A DNA stretch of 21,807 nucleotides from JAVBJV01 sp031546815 (GCA_031546815.1 JAVBJV010000019.1:1-21807); one strand, 5' to 3'; shown: positions 6,679 to 13,938, counted from the first letter of the stretch. Program-made: numbers and translations. Notes: generated by a model from the letters alone, not told the origin.

Positions 6679-7961
6679 GGCAGCATTCCGAACGCCTTGC
6701 TGAAGAAGTCGCGCGCACCGAAATTTCCGGACTTCAGCGCCAGCAGCAGGCCGGGATCTTCGGCGCTGCGTTGCGCGTGCGTCCATGGCACACCTGGGTC
6801 AATCTCGGGCCCGATGCGCAGCGACTGTACGCCCAGGCGTGACACCACGGCCCCCGATGTTTCTCCACCCGCCACGATCAGCCGACGCACGCCGCGTGCC
6901 ACCAGACCATCGGCAATGGCGGCCAGTGCGGTCTCGATTAGCGCGCCAGCGGTATCGCGACCCATCTTGCTCTGTAGCGCGGCGATCTTCTCGGGTGCGG
7001 CCGAGGACGCAATCAGGATCGGTGTCTCGCCCAGCTTCTCGTCGGCCCAGCTCAGCGCCTGCGCAATCAGGCGGCTGGCATTGGGGTCGGCCAGCGGGTC
7101 CAGCTCCAGCGTCGGCAGATGGCCGCGCGCCGCGCCGATCTGATACAGCGTGGCCCGCGAGCACGACCCGGCGATGATGGCGCCATGTCCCGCGATATGC
7201 GGCAGCGTGGCGGCGTTTTCGTGTGCGGGCAGCATTCCCTTGCGGCGGAAATTCCCGGGCAGCTCCATCGCGATGCCGGACCCGCCGGTGACCAGCGGAT
7301 GGTCGGCAACCGCCGCGCCGATATTGCGCAGATGCCCATCGTGCAGCGCATCGACGATCGCATAGTGCCGCCCCTGTTCGCGCAACTGGGTGAGCGCGCG
7401 GCGGATGGCGGTCTCGCCCTGTTCGACGGTGGCGTAAGGCACCAGCCCGACGCCGTGTTCCGTCTGCCGCCCCAGCGCGCGCACCAGATTGGCGTCGCGC
7501 ATCGGGGTGAGGGGATGGTTTTCCATGCCGCTTTCGTGCAGCAGCGCCGCGCCGACAAACAGGTGCCCCTGATAGACGGTGCGTCCATTCACCGGAAAAG
7601 CCGGGCAGGCAATCGCCATCGAGGCACCCAGCGTGCGCATCAGCGCATCGGCGACCGGGCCGATATTGCCGTCCTCGGTTGAATCGAACGTCGAGCAATA
7701 TTTGAAGAAGAACTGCCGACACCCCGCCTTCTGCAACCAGTCGAGCGCCGCGCGGCTTTCGGCGACGGCGCTTTCAATGGGCGCAGTGCGGGATTTCAGC
7801 GCGATGATGATCGCATCGGTGTCCGGCACCGGCGTATTGGCATCGGGGACGCCGATCAGCTGCACGGCGCGCATGCCGTTCCTGACCAGCATGGCGGCAA
7901 GGTCGGTCGCGCCGGTGAAGTCGTCGGCGATGCAACCGAGCAGCGGGGCTGTCTGCGTCAT
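6675..7961 (-). CDS. otnK: Four-carbon acid sugar kinase, OtnK-like 3-oxo-tetronate kinase
   Basis: The 428-residue protein opens with the nucleotide-kinase family signature LLGCIADDFTGATD (DDFTGATD at 13-20). It carries KYCSTFDST, the conserved block of the N-terminal substrate domain. It closes with the C-terminal nucleotide-binding block RLIVAGGETSGAVVSRLGV...IGPEIDPGVPWT. This is the DUF1537 / four-carbon acid sugar kinase architecture. OtnK phosphorylates 3-oxo-tetronate at C4, producing the OtnC substrate. The frame stays open far upstream (to 8816) as an antisense shadow of the glycosyltransferase gene; the ATG at 7961 sits in the ATGA overlap with the preceding stop. The exact substrate (L- or D-erythronate, threonate derived) is not determinable. 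Confidence 0.9.
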   Translation of the reverse strand: MTQTAPLLGCIADDFTGATDLAAMLVRNGMRAVQLIGVPDANTPVPDTDAIIIALKSRTAPIESAVAESRAALDWLQKAGCRQFFFKYCSTFDSTEDGNIGPVADALMRTLGASMAIACPAFPVNGRTVYQGHLFVGAALLHESGMENHPLTPMRDANLVRALGRQTEHGVGLVPYATVEQGETAIRRALTQLREQGRHYAIVDALHDGHLRNIGAAVADHPLVTGGSGIAMELPGNFRRKGMLPAHENAATLPHIAGHGAIIAGSCSRATLYQIGAARGHLPTLELDPLADPNASRLIAQALSWADEKLGETPILIASSAAPEKIAALQSKMGRDTAGALIETALAAIADGLVARGVRRLIVAGGETSGAVVSRLGVQSLRIGPEIDPGVPWTHAQRSAEDPGLLLALKSGNFGARDFFSKAFGMLP

Positions 7962-8989
7962 GCCGTATGCTGCTCCAGCGCAGCGGCGAACAGTTTCGCC
8001 TGTGTATCCCAACCGGGCAGGATGGCACCCGCCGCGAAGGCGGTGTCGGCCATCATGCGGCGCAGGTCGGTGTCGAAGATCATCCGGCGCATGGCCTTGG
8101 ACAGATCGGCATGCTGCCCTGGTTCGACGATGATGCCCGCTTCCATCGGCAGCAGCGATGCCGCCGCGCCGCCGCGTGTCACCGCAACCGGCAGGCCGCG
8201 TTTCAGCGCGTTGGCCACTGCCATGCCGTGTCCCTCCCACGCCGAAGTCAGCACGAACATATCGGCGCGATCCCAGGCCTGTTCCAGCGCATCGCCCTCC
8301 AGCGCGCCGGCGAAACGTATACGCGGGGTGAGCTTCAGTGTTTCGGCCAGCGTGGCGAGCATCTGCGCATAGGGCGGATCGCGATCCAGCGCCCCCACGA
8401 TGGTCAGCGACCAGTCGAGGTCCGGCAGGCGTGCCAGTGCACGCAGCAGCGTATCGTAATCCTTGCGCGGCGTCACCGTGCCAACTGCCAGCAGCGCGAC
8501 ACCGGGACCGCCCGAGCCATGTACGCGGGGCAGGGGATCGATCCCCGGTTCCACCACCTGAATGCGGTGCGCGTCGACGGGAAGGTCGGTCAGCAGCATC
8601 TCGGCCGTTGCCTGACTGGGCACGATGATGCGCGCCAGACGGGGCAGAACCTCGCGCTCGAGCGTGGCGAGGCGCGTGCGGGCTGCCTCGGGCAGGGATT
8701 TGCGTTGCGAGATGGTCGGGTGCAGCAGCGCCGTTGCGCGTTCCAGATCCAGCGCGGCGCAGGCGGGCAGGCACATGCCATCGATGACCGGCACTGCATC
8801 GCCGATACTGTCCCACGCAGCCTGTGCCGCAGCGATGGCGGCATCGTCGGGCAGTGGATGGCGACCGGCGATCTCGCAGACCTGCACATCGTGCCCGGCC
8901 TTGCGCAAGGCCGCGATCATGTGTCGGTCGTAGGCGTGATTGCCCGCCAATGGGCCGGACTGGGCCGGAAGAAAGAACGCAGATTTCAC
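7958..8989 (-). CDS. GT4-type glycosyltransferase
   Basis: This 343-residue GT-B fold protein has a glycine-rich N-terminal acceptor domain (SGPLAGNHAYDRHMIAALRKAGHDV). The C-terminal donor domain has VGTVTPRKDYDTLL (Arg175/Lys176, phosphate binding), a strand-loop RIRFAGAL and SAWEGHGMAVANALKRGLPV. In the family's E-x7-E motif the first Glu is present (about residue 252) but the second is Asn (about 260). I chose GTG 8989 because AAGGGG lies 8 nt upstream; a TTG at 9010 would add seven residues. The stop overlaps the otnK start by 4 bp. The donor, probably a nucleotide sugar, and the acceptor are unknown. The gene lies 120 bp downstream of flgN on the same strand, so a link to flagellar or surface glycosylation is possible but unproven. 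Confidence 0.85.
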   Translation of the reverse strand: MKSAFFLPAQSGPLAGNHAYDRHMIAALRKAGHDVQVCEIAGRHPLPDDAAIAAAQAAWDSIGDAVPVIDGMCLPACAALDLERATALLHPTISQRKSLPEAARTRLATLEREVLPRLARIIVPSQATAEMLLTDLPVDAHRIQVVEPGIDPLPRVHGSGGPGVALLAVGTVTPRKDYDTLLRALARLPDLDWSLTIVGALDRDPPYAQMLATLAETLKLTPRIRFAGALEGDALEQAWDRADMFVLTSAWEGHGMAVANALKRGLPVAVTRGGAAASLLPMEAGIIVEPGQHADLSKAMRRMIFDTDLRRMMADTAFAAGAILPGWDTQAKLFAAALEQHTA

Positions 8990-9023
8990 GCGGACCGCCC
9001 CTTGATGCAAACCGGTTTCAACG

Positions 9024-9039
9024 CGGCATGATAATGCCG
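9024..9039 (-). terminator. Hairpin between flgN and the glycosyltransferase
   Basis: CGGCAT-GATA-ATGCCG forms a 6-bp stem extendable by a G-T and a C-G pair. It lies about 70 bp after the flgN stop. There is no clean U-run on the minus strand, so it may be only a weak boundary between the flagellar and sugar operons. Confidence 0.35.
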
Positions 9040-9109
9040 TGCGTCGATCTTTCCAGTATTGCGCGTCCCTGACCAGTCCTGCGTGCGGCGAACCGGTGGG
9101 GCGGGTGGA

Positions 9110-9535
9110 TTATGCGTCCGCCGACAGTGTCAGCGGTTTACGATACGCGGGTGAGGCTACTTTGCCGCGCCCACCATAAACCGGAGCGATCGGATCACCC
9201 GCAGGCAGTGCCTTGGCGATCGATTCAATCAGGTTCGACTGCACACCGATGGCGCGTTCCAGCAGACGGCGGTTGTCCTGCCCCAACGTGGTCAGGCGTT
9301 CGTGCAGGCTTTCGAGCGTGGAGCGATCCGCCGCCTCGACCTTTACGCCGGTGCGCATGGCGGCCTGATGGGCGGCCGAGAAACTTTCCATCACGCGGGT
9401 CTTGGTGGGCAGCACTTCGGCGGCGGCTGGCATGTTCAACGCTTCCAGCGCGGCGTTCTCGGCTTCGAGGATCTGCACCAGCAATCCGCCGGATGTCAGC
9501 ACGGCGTCGAGCATGGCTTTCTGCGGTTCGGTCAT
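9110..9535 (-). CDS. FlgN/FlbY-like flagellar protein
   Basis: The 141-residue, mostly alpha-helical protein resembles the FlgN chaperone type. The central LEAENAALEALNMPAAAEVLPTK is followed by long helices (STLESLHERLTTLGQDNRRLLERAI) and a disordered tail. FlgN keeps hook-associated proteins export-ready in the cytoplasm. In Caulobacter the gene at this position, after flgI and flgJ, is flbY, and this is likely its counterpart. The ATG at 9535 overlaps the flgJ TGA by 4 bp, so it is translated with the rod and P-ring genes. Sequence conservation in this family is low, so the exact role rests mainly on context. Confidence 0.8.
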   Translation of the reverse strand: MTEPQKAMLDAVLTSGGLLVQILEAENAALEALNMPAAAEVLPTKTRVMESFSAAHQAAMRTGVKVEAADRSTLESLHERLTTLGQDNRRLLERAIGVQSNLIESIAKALPAGDPIAPVYGGRGKVASPAYRKPLTLSADA

Positions 9536-9957
9536 CGCGTGGCTCCCGGAATGCGTGTGGTCGCGGCGGCGCTGCTGGCGGTGTATCCGGCGGCAGCGGA
9601 TTCAGCCGCGCGAATGGCCGTGGCGGCGTTGTTGGTGGTGCCAGCCGGCGGTGGGGCGTCGCCCGTGCCATCGGCGGTGCCGACCTGAAGGCGCAGGATT
9701 TCCTGGAACACCGGCTCGGCAATGCCAAGCCCACCGGATTTGGCGATCCCCTTCGAGATTTCGTCCACCATCATCGGCTGCCAGGTGCTTTCCGCCGCGC
9801 CGCCAAAGAACGAATTCTTCGAGAAGTCGGTCGTCGCAAACATCGGCTGCAGCATCTGCCCCAGCACCATGCCCTCGAACTGCTGGGCGGTCTTGCGGGC
9901 GGAGGCCACCTGCTGCGGTGTGGCCGAGGCGATTAGGTTCTGTGGCAGAACACGCAT
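9532..9957 (-). CDS. flgJ: FlgJ-type rod-binding/rod cap protein (N-terminal domain only)
   Basis: The 141-residue protein carries the rod-binding FlgJ N-domain: ARKTAQQFEGMVLGQMLQPMF, then FFGGAAESTWQPMMVDEISKGIAKSGGLGIAEPVFQEIL. This domain caps rod assembly in the periplasm. The muramidase (peptidoglycan hydrolase) domain of enterobacterial FlgJ is absent; the last 45 residues are a low-complexity Ala/Thr/Pro tail. Short FlgJ proteins are normal in alphaproteobacteria, where a separate enzyme opens the wall. The ATG shares one base with the flgI stop (TAATG), and flgN follows with a 4-bp overlap. Confidence 0.92.
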   Translation of the reverse strand: MRVLPQNLIASATPQQVASARKTAQQFEGMVLGQMLQPMFATTDFSKNSFFGGAAESTWQPMMVDEISKGIAKSGGLGIAEPVFQEILRLQVGTADGTGDAPPPAGTTNNAATAIRAAESAAAGYTASSAAATTRIPGATR

Positions 9958-11072
9958 TATCGGATCTCCAGGTCTGCCTGGAGCGCCCCGGCGGCCTTGA
10001 TCGATTGCAGGATGGAGATCATGTCGCGCGGACCGACCCCCAGCGAATTGAGACCACGCACCAGCTCTTCCAGCGTCACGCTGCTGGGCAGCACGCCCAT
10101 GCGGCGTTCGCTCTGGTCGTCGACCTCGATGTTGGTGCGCGGCACGGTGCGGGTTTCACCATTGCTGAACGGGGCGGGCTGGCTGACCTGCGGCGTTTCC
10201 GTCACGCGAATGGTCAGGTTGCCCTGCGCAATGGCCACAGTCGAGATCCGTACATTGGCGCCCATCACGATGGTACCCGACGCTTCTTCGATGATGACAC
10301 GCGCCACGGTATCGGGTTCAACGCGGAATTGTTCGATGCGCGCCAGCGTTTCCACCGGATCGCGTCCCCCCAGATCAAGCGAGACGGTGCGCGCATCGAT
10401 CGAGCGTGCGATACGACTGCCGAGACCGCGATTGATGGCATCAGCAATGCGGCGCGATGTGGTGATGTCGGGGTTGCGCAAACCAAGGCGCAGGTTCTGC
10501 TGTCCGCCCAGCGCGTACGGAATTTCGCGCTCGACAATGGCACCGTTGGCAATGCGCCCCGATGTGGGAACGCCGCGCGTGACGCTCTGTGCCGCGCCGC
10601 GTGCGCTGATTGCGCCGGTCGCCATGGCACCCTGCGCCACTGCATAAACCTCGCCGTCGGCGCCCAGCAGCGGGGTGACCAGCAGCGTGCCGCCCATCAG
10701 GTTGGTGGCATCGCCCAGTGCGGAGACGCTGATGTCGATCCGGCTGCCGGCTTTGGCAAACGGGGGAAGGTTGGCGGTGACCATGACCGCCGCAATATTT
10801 TTGGTTTCCAGCCGCTGTTCCTGGTCGCGCGTGTTGACGCCCAGACGTTCGAGCATGCCGATCAGCGACTGACGGGTGAACACGGCCGAGGACAGGCGGT
10901 CCCCCGTGCCGGGCAGGCCAACGACCAGGCCATAGCCGATCAGCTGGTTGTCTCGCACGCCCTCGACATCGGCGATGTCCTTCAGGCGCACCTGCTCGGC
11001 TGCGGCCACACCGGGCATCAGTGCGGTTACGACAGTCGCCAGAAACAGGATAGCAACGCGGATCAGGTGCAT
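9957..11072 (-). CDS. flgI: Flagellar P-ring protein FlgI
   Basis: FlgI forms the periplasmic P-ring bushing around the rod. The 371-residue protein opens with a Sec signal peptide (residues 1-25, cleavage after AAA). The family core follows: VRLKDIADVEGVRDNQLIGYGLVVGL, the SLIGMLERLGV region and ANLPPFAKAGSRIDISVSALGDA. The C-terminus is VTLEELVRGLNSLGVGPRDMISILQSIKAAGALQADLEIR. The frame continues upstream to 11147 without a signal-like start, so ATG 11072 is preferred; ATG 11081 is possible and no strong Shine-Dalgarno is seen for either. First gene of flgI-flgJ-flgN, divergent from fliX as in Caulobacter. Its chaperone FlgA is at 13938-14870. Confidence 0.96.
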   Translation of the reverse strand: MHLIRVAILFLATVVTALMPGVAAAEQVRLKDIADVEGVRDNQLIGYGLVVGLPGTGDRLSSAVFTRQSLIGMLERLGVNTRDQEQRLETKNIAAVMVTANLPPFAKAGSRIDISVSALGDATNLMGGTLLVTPLLGADGEVYAVAQGAMATGAISARGAAQSVTRGVPTSGRIANGAIVEREIPYALGGQQNLRLGLRNPDITTSRRIADAINRGLGSRIARSIDARTVSLDLGGRDPVETLARIEQFRVEPDTVARVIIEEASGTIVMGANVRISTVAIAQGNLTIRVTETPQVSQPAPFSNGETRTVPRTNIEVDDQSERRMGVLPSSVTLEELVRGLNSLGVGPRDMISILQSIKAAGALQADLEIR

Positions 11073-11187
11073 AATTTGCATTTCAGCAATGTTTATCGCC
11101 GAACCTTTTGCCAGGCGTGGAGGGACTGCATGACATTGCCAGCACAAACTTAAGAGATCGTTTCGCTGACAAGATCGGACAGGCTTT

Positions 11188-11216
11188 CCCGCAGATTATG
11201 TTGAAAAACATGCGGG
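11188..11216. promoter_or_regulatory. Bulged inverted repeat in the flgI-fliX intergenic region
   Basis: CCCGC-(5 nt)-ATGTT, loop GAAA, AACAT-GCGGG: two stacked stems, with the 5-nt bulge on the left side only. It lies midway between the divergent flgI and fliX genes, about 55 bp before the fliX ATG. It is a plausible binding site for a flagellar regulator (FlbD-type sites in Caulobacter are CG-rich and lie near flagellar promoters), but no consensus match is claimed. An extended -10-like TGCTATATT (11235-11243) lies just downstream for fliX. Confidence 0.35.
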
Positions 11217-11268
11217 CATTCCCAATATCGGGGGTGCTATATTCTGCCGACAGGCAACAGGTGACGCG

Positions 11269-11667
11269 ATGTATGTGAATCAGGTTGGCCCGGTCTCTGT
11301 CCCCAGCACGACGCGTGCCAAACGCGGCGAAGGGGGCGATTTCGCCTCGGCCTTGCAGCGCGCCAACGCACCGACGCCGACGGTTGAAACATCGGCGGTT
11401 GTTACCGCCGGTCTGCTGGGGCTCGAGGTAGTGGATGAACGCGAAGCCCGCAATCGGCGCGCGCGCGAACGGGCGGGCAAGCTGCTGGCCGGGCTGGGGC
11501 GAATCCAGCTGGCGTTACTGGGTGGCCGAATCGACGCATCGCTGCTCGCGCAACTCGCCGATCTGGCCGATCTGGCCAATGAAGCAGACGATCCCGCGCT
11601 CAAAGGTTTGGTAGACGGCGTGGCCTTGCGCGCCAAAGTCGAATTAGCGCGACTTTCTGCGGTATAG
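11269..11667 (+). CDS. fliX: FliX, class II flagellar assembly regulator
   Basis: The 132-residue protein matches FliX. An N-terminal MYVNQVGPVS is followed by a polar stretch, then the conserved C-terminal part with VVTAGLLGLEVVDEREARNRRA, RAGKLLAGLGRIQLALLGG and LAQLADLADLANEADDPALK. In Caulobacter FliX couples early basal-body assembly to FlbD-driven transcription of later flagellar genes, and fliX is divergent from flgI exactly as here. That context makes the call firm. It is soluble, with no signal peptide. AGGTGA lies 4 nt before the ATG. No FlbD gene is in the window. Confidence 0.9.
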   Translation: MYVNQVGPVSVPSTTRAKRGEGGDFASALQRANAPTPTVETSAVVTAGLLGLEVVDEREARNRRARERAGKLLAGLGRIQLALLGGRIDASLLAQLADLADLANEADDPALKGLVDGVALRAKVELARLSAV

Positions 11668-11680
11668 CGAGAAACAAACC

Positions 11681-11708
11681 TTGCGCGTTGTCTCGAGGCG
11701 GGTATACA
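11681..11708 (+). promoter_or_regulatory. Possible dksA promoter
   Basis: TTGCGC (11681-11686), a 16-bp spacer and TATACA (11703-11708) resemble a sigma70-type promoter just after the fliX stop. It would give dksA expression independent of fliX. Weak matches; tentative. Confidence 0.3.
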
Positions 11709-11764
11709 GCCCGGAGCAGAAGCCGGTCTCATAACGGTCCGGCCAGTTTCGGGAAACGACGTTG

Positions 11765-12181
11765 ATGATGGTGACGCTGCCACCCGATTATAGACCTTCG
11801 GATGTCGAAGAGTTTATGAACCCACTCCAGCTGGAATACTTCCGGCAGAAACTGCAGCGCTGGCGGATGGATCTGCTGCGCGACGCCGACGGCACGCTGG
11901 CCAGCCTGTCTGAAGGTGGTATTCATGAAGCCGACATTACCGACCGCGCCAGTGTGGAATCCGACCGTGCGCTGGAACTGCGCACCCGTGACCGCGCCCG
12001 CAAGCTGATCAGCAAGATCGACCAGGCCCTGCAGCGTGTCGAAAACGGAAGCTACGGATACTGCGAGGAAACCGGCGAGCCGATCGGCCTGAAGCGCCTG
12101 GAAGCCCGCCCCGTGGCCACCATGTCGATCGAGGCGCAGGAGCGGCACGAGAAAATGGAAAAAGTCCACCGCGACGATTGA
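11765..12181 (+). CDS. dksA: RNA polymerase-binding transcription factor DksA (single-cysteine type)
   Basis: DksA binds the RNA polymerase secondary channel and, with ppGpp, resets transcription on starvation. The 138-residue protein has the coiled-coil with the catalytic tip DITDRA (Asp57, Asp60, Ala62; the D-x-x-D-x-A motif). It also has the C-terminal globular domain YGYCEETGEPIGLKRLEARP. Of the four zinc cysteines of E. coli DksA only Cys100 remains; the others are Thr103, Ser121 and Ala124, a pattern known for non-classical alphaproteobacterial DksA that works without zinc. The first codons are TTG-ATG-ATG-GTG; I chose ATG 11765, with GGGAAACG upstream. Placement next to fliX is shared with other alphaproteobacteria. 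Confidence 0.94.
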   Translation: MMVTLPPDYRPSDVEEFMNPLQLEYFRQKLQRWRMDLLRDADGTLASLSEGGIHEADITDRASVESDRALELRTRDRARKLISKIDQALQRVENGSYGYCEETGEPIGLKRLEARPVATMSIEAQERHEKMEKVHRDD

Positions 12182-12209
12182 GGCCGCCCGATAACGCGCC
12201 GTGGCGGCC
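12182..12209 (+). terminator. Hairpin after dksA
   Basis: GGCCGCC (12182-12188) and GGCGGCC (12203-12209) are perfect complements around 14 nt, starting at the base after the stop. There is no U-run, so termination here would be weak or Rho-assisted. Confidence 0.4.
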
Positions 12210-12233
12210 GTCTGGCGGCGCTTGCCTGCGCGT

Positions 12234-12282
12234 CGGTGCTCATGGACTTGATGTCCCTCCGCTCCGGTGCTCGGGAAGCACC
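12234..12282. repeat. Possible dispersed repeat: twin CGGTGCTC flanking a GGAC/GTCC hairpin
   Basis: Direct copies of CGGTGCTC lie at 12234-12241 and 12265-12272, with GGAC-TTGAT-GTCC (12244-12256) between them. A second hairpin, GGTGCT-CGGGA-AGCACC, lies at 12266-12282. This dense layout between convergent genes looks like a small intergenic repeat of the REP type. The genomic copy number cannot be seen from one window. Confidence 0.35.
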
Positions 12283-12351
12283 ACCATACGACTCACCACA
12301 GCACGTTCTCGAACGGCCTCCCCAGCGTCATGACGTAGGAAGAAAGCGCTT

Positions 12352-13107
12352 TTAATGTGCCGGTTCGCCTTGGATGGGCGTTTTTTCCTGGGCGGTAATC
12401 ATGGCGGTGACTTCGGCGATGGCGGCTTCGGCCTGGGCCGTGTCGGTGCCTTTGGCGACGATGGCGACGCCGTTGCCCTCCGTGCGGTAGAACGGATACG
12501 ACCCGATCGAGATATCCGGGTAGCGCGCCTGAATCTTCCCCAGATCTTCTGCGATTTTTCCTTCCATCAGCCCCAGCGCATATACGCTGCGTGACTGCAC
12601 CGGTGTGCCGCCGCGCAGGGTGGGGGCCAGGGCTTCGAACATCGCCTGCATCACGCGCGGAACGCCGGCCATCACGTGCACATTGCCGATGATGAAGCCG
12701 GGCGCGATGGAGACAATGTTGTCGATCAGCGTCGCGCCGCGTGGCATGGTGGCCATGCGCTGGCGGGCGGTGTTGAAGTCGCCGGGTTTGTAATGGCGGT
12801 CCAGCCGTGCCCAGGCCTCGGGGTGCGGTTCCCACGGTACACCAAATGCCGCGGCAACGCATTCGCTGGTGATGTCGTCGTGCGTGGGGCCAATGCCGCC
12901 GGTGGTGAAGACGTAATCGAACCGCGCCCGCGCATCGTTCACGATGCTGATAATGGTCTCGGCCACATCGGGGATGATGCGCACTTCGCGCAGCGGAATG
13001 CCAATCTCGCCCAGCCGTGTGGCCAGGAATTTGACGTTCACATCCTGGGTGCGGCCCGAGAGCACTTCATCGCCGATAACCAGCAGGCAGGCAGTGGGAT
13101 TGTTCAT
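12352..13107 (-). CDS. CinA N-terminal / MoaB-Mog fold protein (competence-damage-inducible A family)
   Basis: The 251-residue protein begins ACLLVIGDEVLSGRTQDVN and has FDYVFTTGGIGPTHDDITSECVAAAFG, the molybdopterin-binding (MoCF) domain signature of CinA-type proteins. The C-terminal part contains ISIGSYPFYRTEGNGVAIVAKGTD. It lacks the NMN amidohydrolase half of full-length CinA, so it corresponds to the stand-alone CinA-N type. That type is associated with ADP-ribose or other nucleotide pyrophosphatase activity in some members; the actual substrate is unknown. The frame continues to 13143, but ATG 13107 begins at the family N-terminus; no strong Shine-Dalgarno is visible. It lies 90 bp after flgH on the same strand, so it may be the tail gene of the flgF operon. 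Confidence 0.88.
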   Translation of the reverse strand: MNNPTACLLVIGDEVLSGRTQDVNVKFLATRLGEIGIPLREVRIIPDVAETIISIVNDARARFDYVFTTGGIGPTHDDITSECVAAAFGVPWEPHPEAWARLDRHYKPGDFNTARQRMATMPRGATLIDNIVSIAPGFIIGNVHVMAGVPRVMQAMFEALAPTLRGGTPVQSRSVYALGLMEGKIAEDLGKIQARYPDISIGSYPFYRTEGNGVAIVAKGTDTAQAEAAIAEVTAMITAQEKTPIQGEPAH

Positions 13108-13197
13108 GTGCGCCAGCGTAAGACGTAACCGCTGGCCCGCCAACCACGAAAACGAACCACGCGCACCATGGGGATGATGCGCGCGGGATGTGAAGGC

Positions 13198-13938
13198 TTA
13201 GAACGGCAGGACGATATCCAGAATCTGCTGCCCGTAACGCGGGGTCTGCACGTCGGTCAGCTGACCGCGCCCGCCGTAGCTGATCCGCGCTTCGGCCATA
13301 CGGTCGTGACGGACGGTGTTATCGGACCCGATGTCCTGCTGGCGGATAACGCCCGAGACCAGCAATTCGCGCAGTTCCGAATTCACGCGCACTTCCTGTC
13401 GCCCGGCAACTGCCAGGTTTCCGTTGGGCAGCACCTGCGTGATGACGCCCGCCACGCGCAGGGTGACGGTTTCATTACGCTGGATCTGTCCGGCACCCGT
13501 CGATCCCCCGGCAGAATTTGCCGATACCAGGTTACTCGGGTCTACGGTGTTTGGCAGCAACCGGGTGATGCTGGATTCCAGCCCCAGCATGTTGGGCAGG
13601 CCCATCGATTCATTACCCGTGCGGGCACGGTTTGATTCGTTCTGCAGTCTGGCCGAGTCACCGATGTTCACCAGCACGGTCACGATATCGCCCACCTGCG
13701 CTGCACGCTGGTCGCGGAAGAACGCGCGCGAACCCGGACGCCACAGGGAATTCGATGTAGGGGTTGCTTCCTGCGGGCGCGGCATCGGCATCGTGATCGG
13801 GCGCCACGCCGGATCTTCCGTCGGGTTCGAGGGCGGCGTCATCGCCGGAGGACGCCCCACTTCGGACAGGCGTTCAAGTGCGCCGCAACCGACCAGAGGG
13901 AAGATAGCAAGCAGAACGATAAAGCGTTTCATCGACAT
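13198..13938 (-). CDS. flgH: Flagellar L-ring lipoprotein FlgH
   Basis: FlgH forms the outer-membrane L-ring. The 246-residue protein has a lipoprotein signal with lipobox LVGC (Cys18). The family core follows: SLWRPGSRAFFRDQRAAQVGDIVTVLV, then ETVTLRVAGVITQVLPNGNLAVAGRQEVRVNSELRELLVSGVIR. The C-terminus is ARISYGGRGQLTDVQTPRYGQQILDIVLPF, ending in Phe as is usual for outer-membrane beta proteins. The flgA stop and this ATG share one base (TGATG). AGGAAAA upstream fits this start; an in-frame ATG at 13932 is the alternative. Last flagellar gene of flgF-flgG-flgA-flgH. Confidence 0.96.
   Translation of the reverse strand: MSMKRFIVLLAIFPLVGCGALERLSEVGRPPAMTPPSNPTEDPAWRPITMPMPRPQEATPTSNSLWRPGSRAFFRDQRAAQVGDIVTVLVNIGDSARLQNESNRARTGNESMGLPNMLGLESSITRLLPNTVDPSNLVSANSAGGSTGAGQIQRNETVTLRVAGVITQVLPNGNLAVAGRQEVRVNSELRELLVSGVIRQQDIGSDNTVRHDRMAEARISYGGRGQLTDVQTPRYGQQILDIVLPF

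Noticed and set aside
6675..8816. A 713-codon frame that looked like an OtnK fusion protein
   Set aside because: The N-terminal 285 codons are antisense-free shadow of the glycosyltransferase in another frame, low in family features. The true start is the ATG at 7961.
7967..9031. Long plus-strand frame of 354 codons opposite the glycosyltransferase
   Set aside because: Antisense shadow: Gln/Arg/His-rich, no domain, while the minus strand carries clear GT4 motifs.
12182..12351. Possible tRNA, because of hairpins and a TTC-GAA-like segment
   Set aside because: No acceptor stem, anticodon arm or T-loop of proper length could be assembled on either strand.
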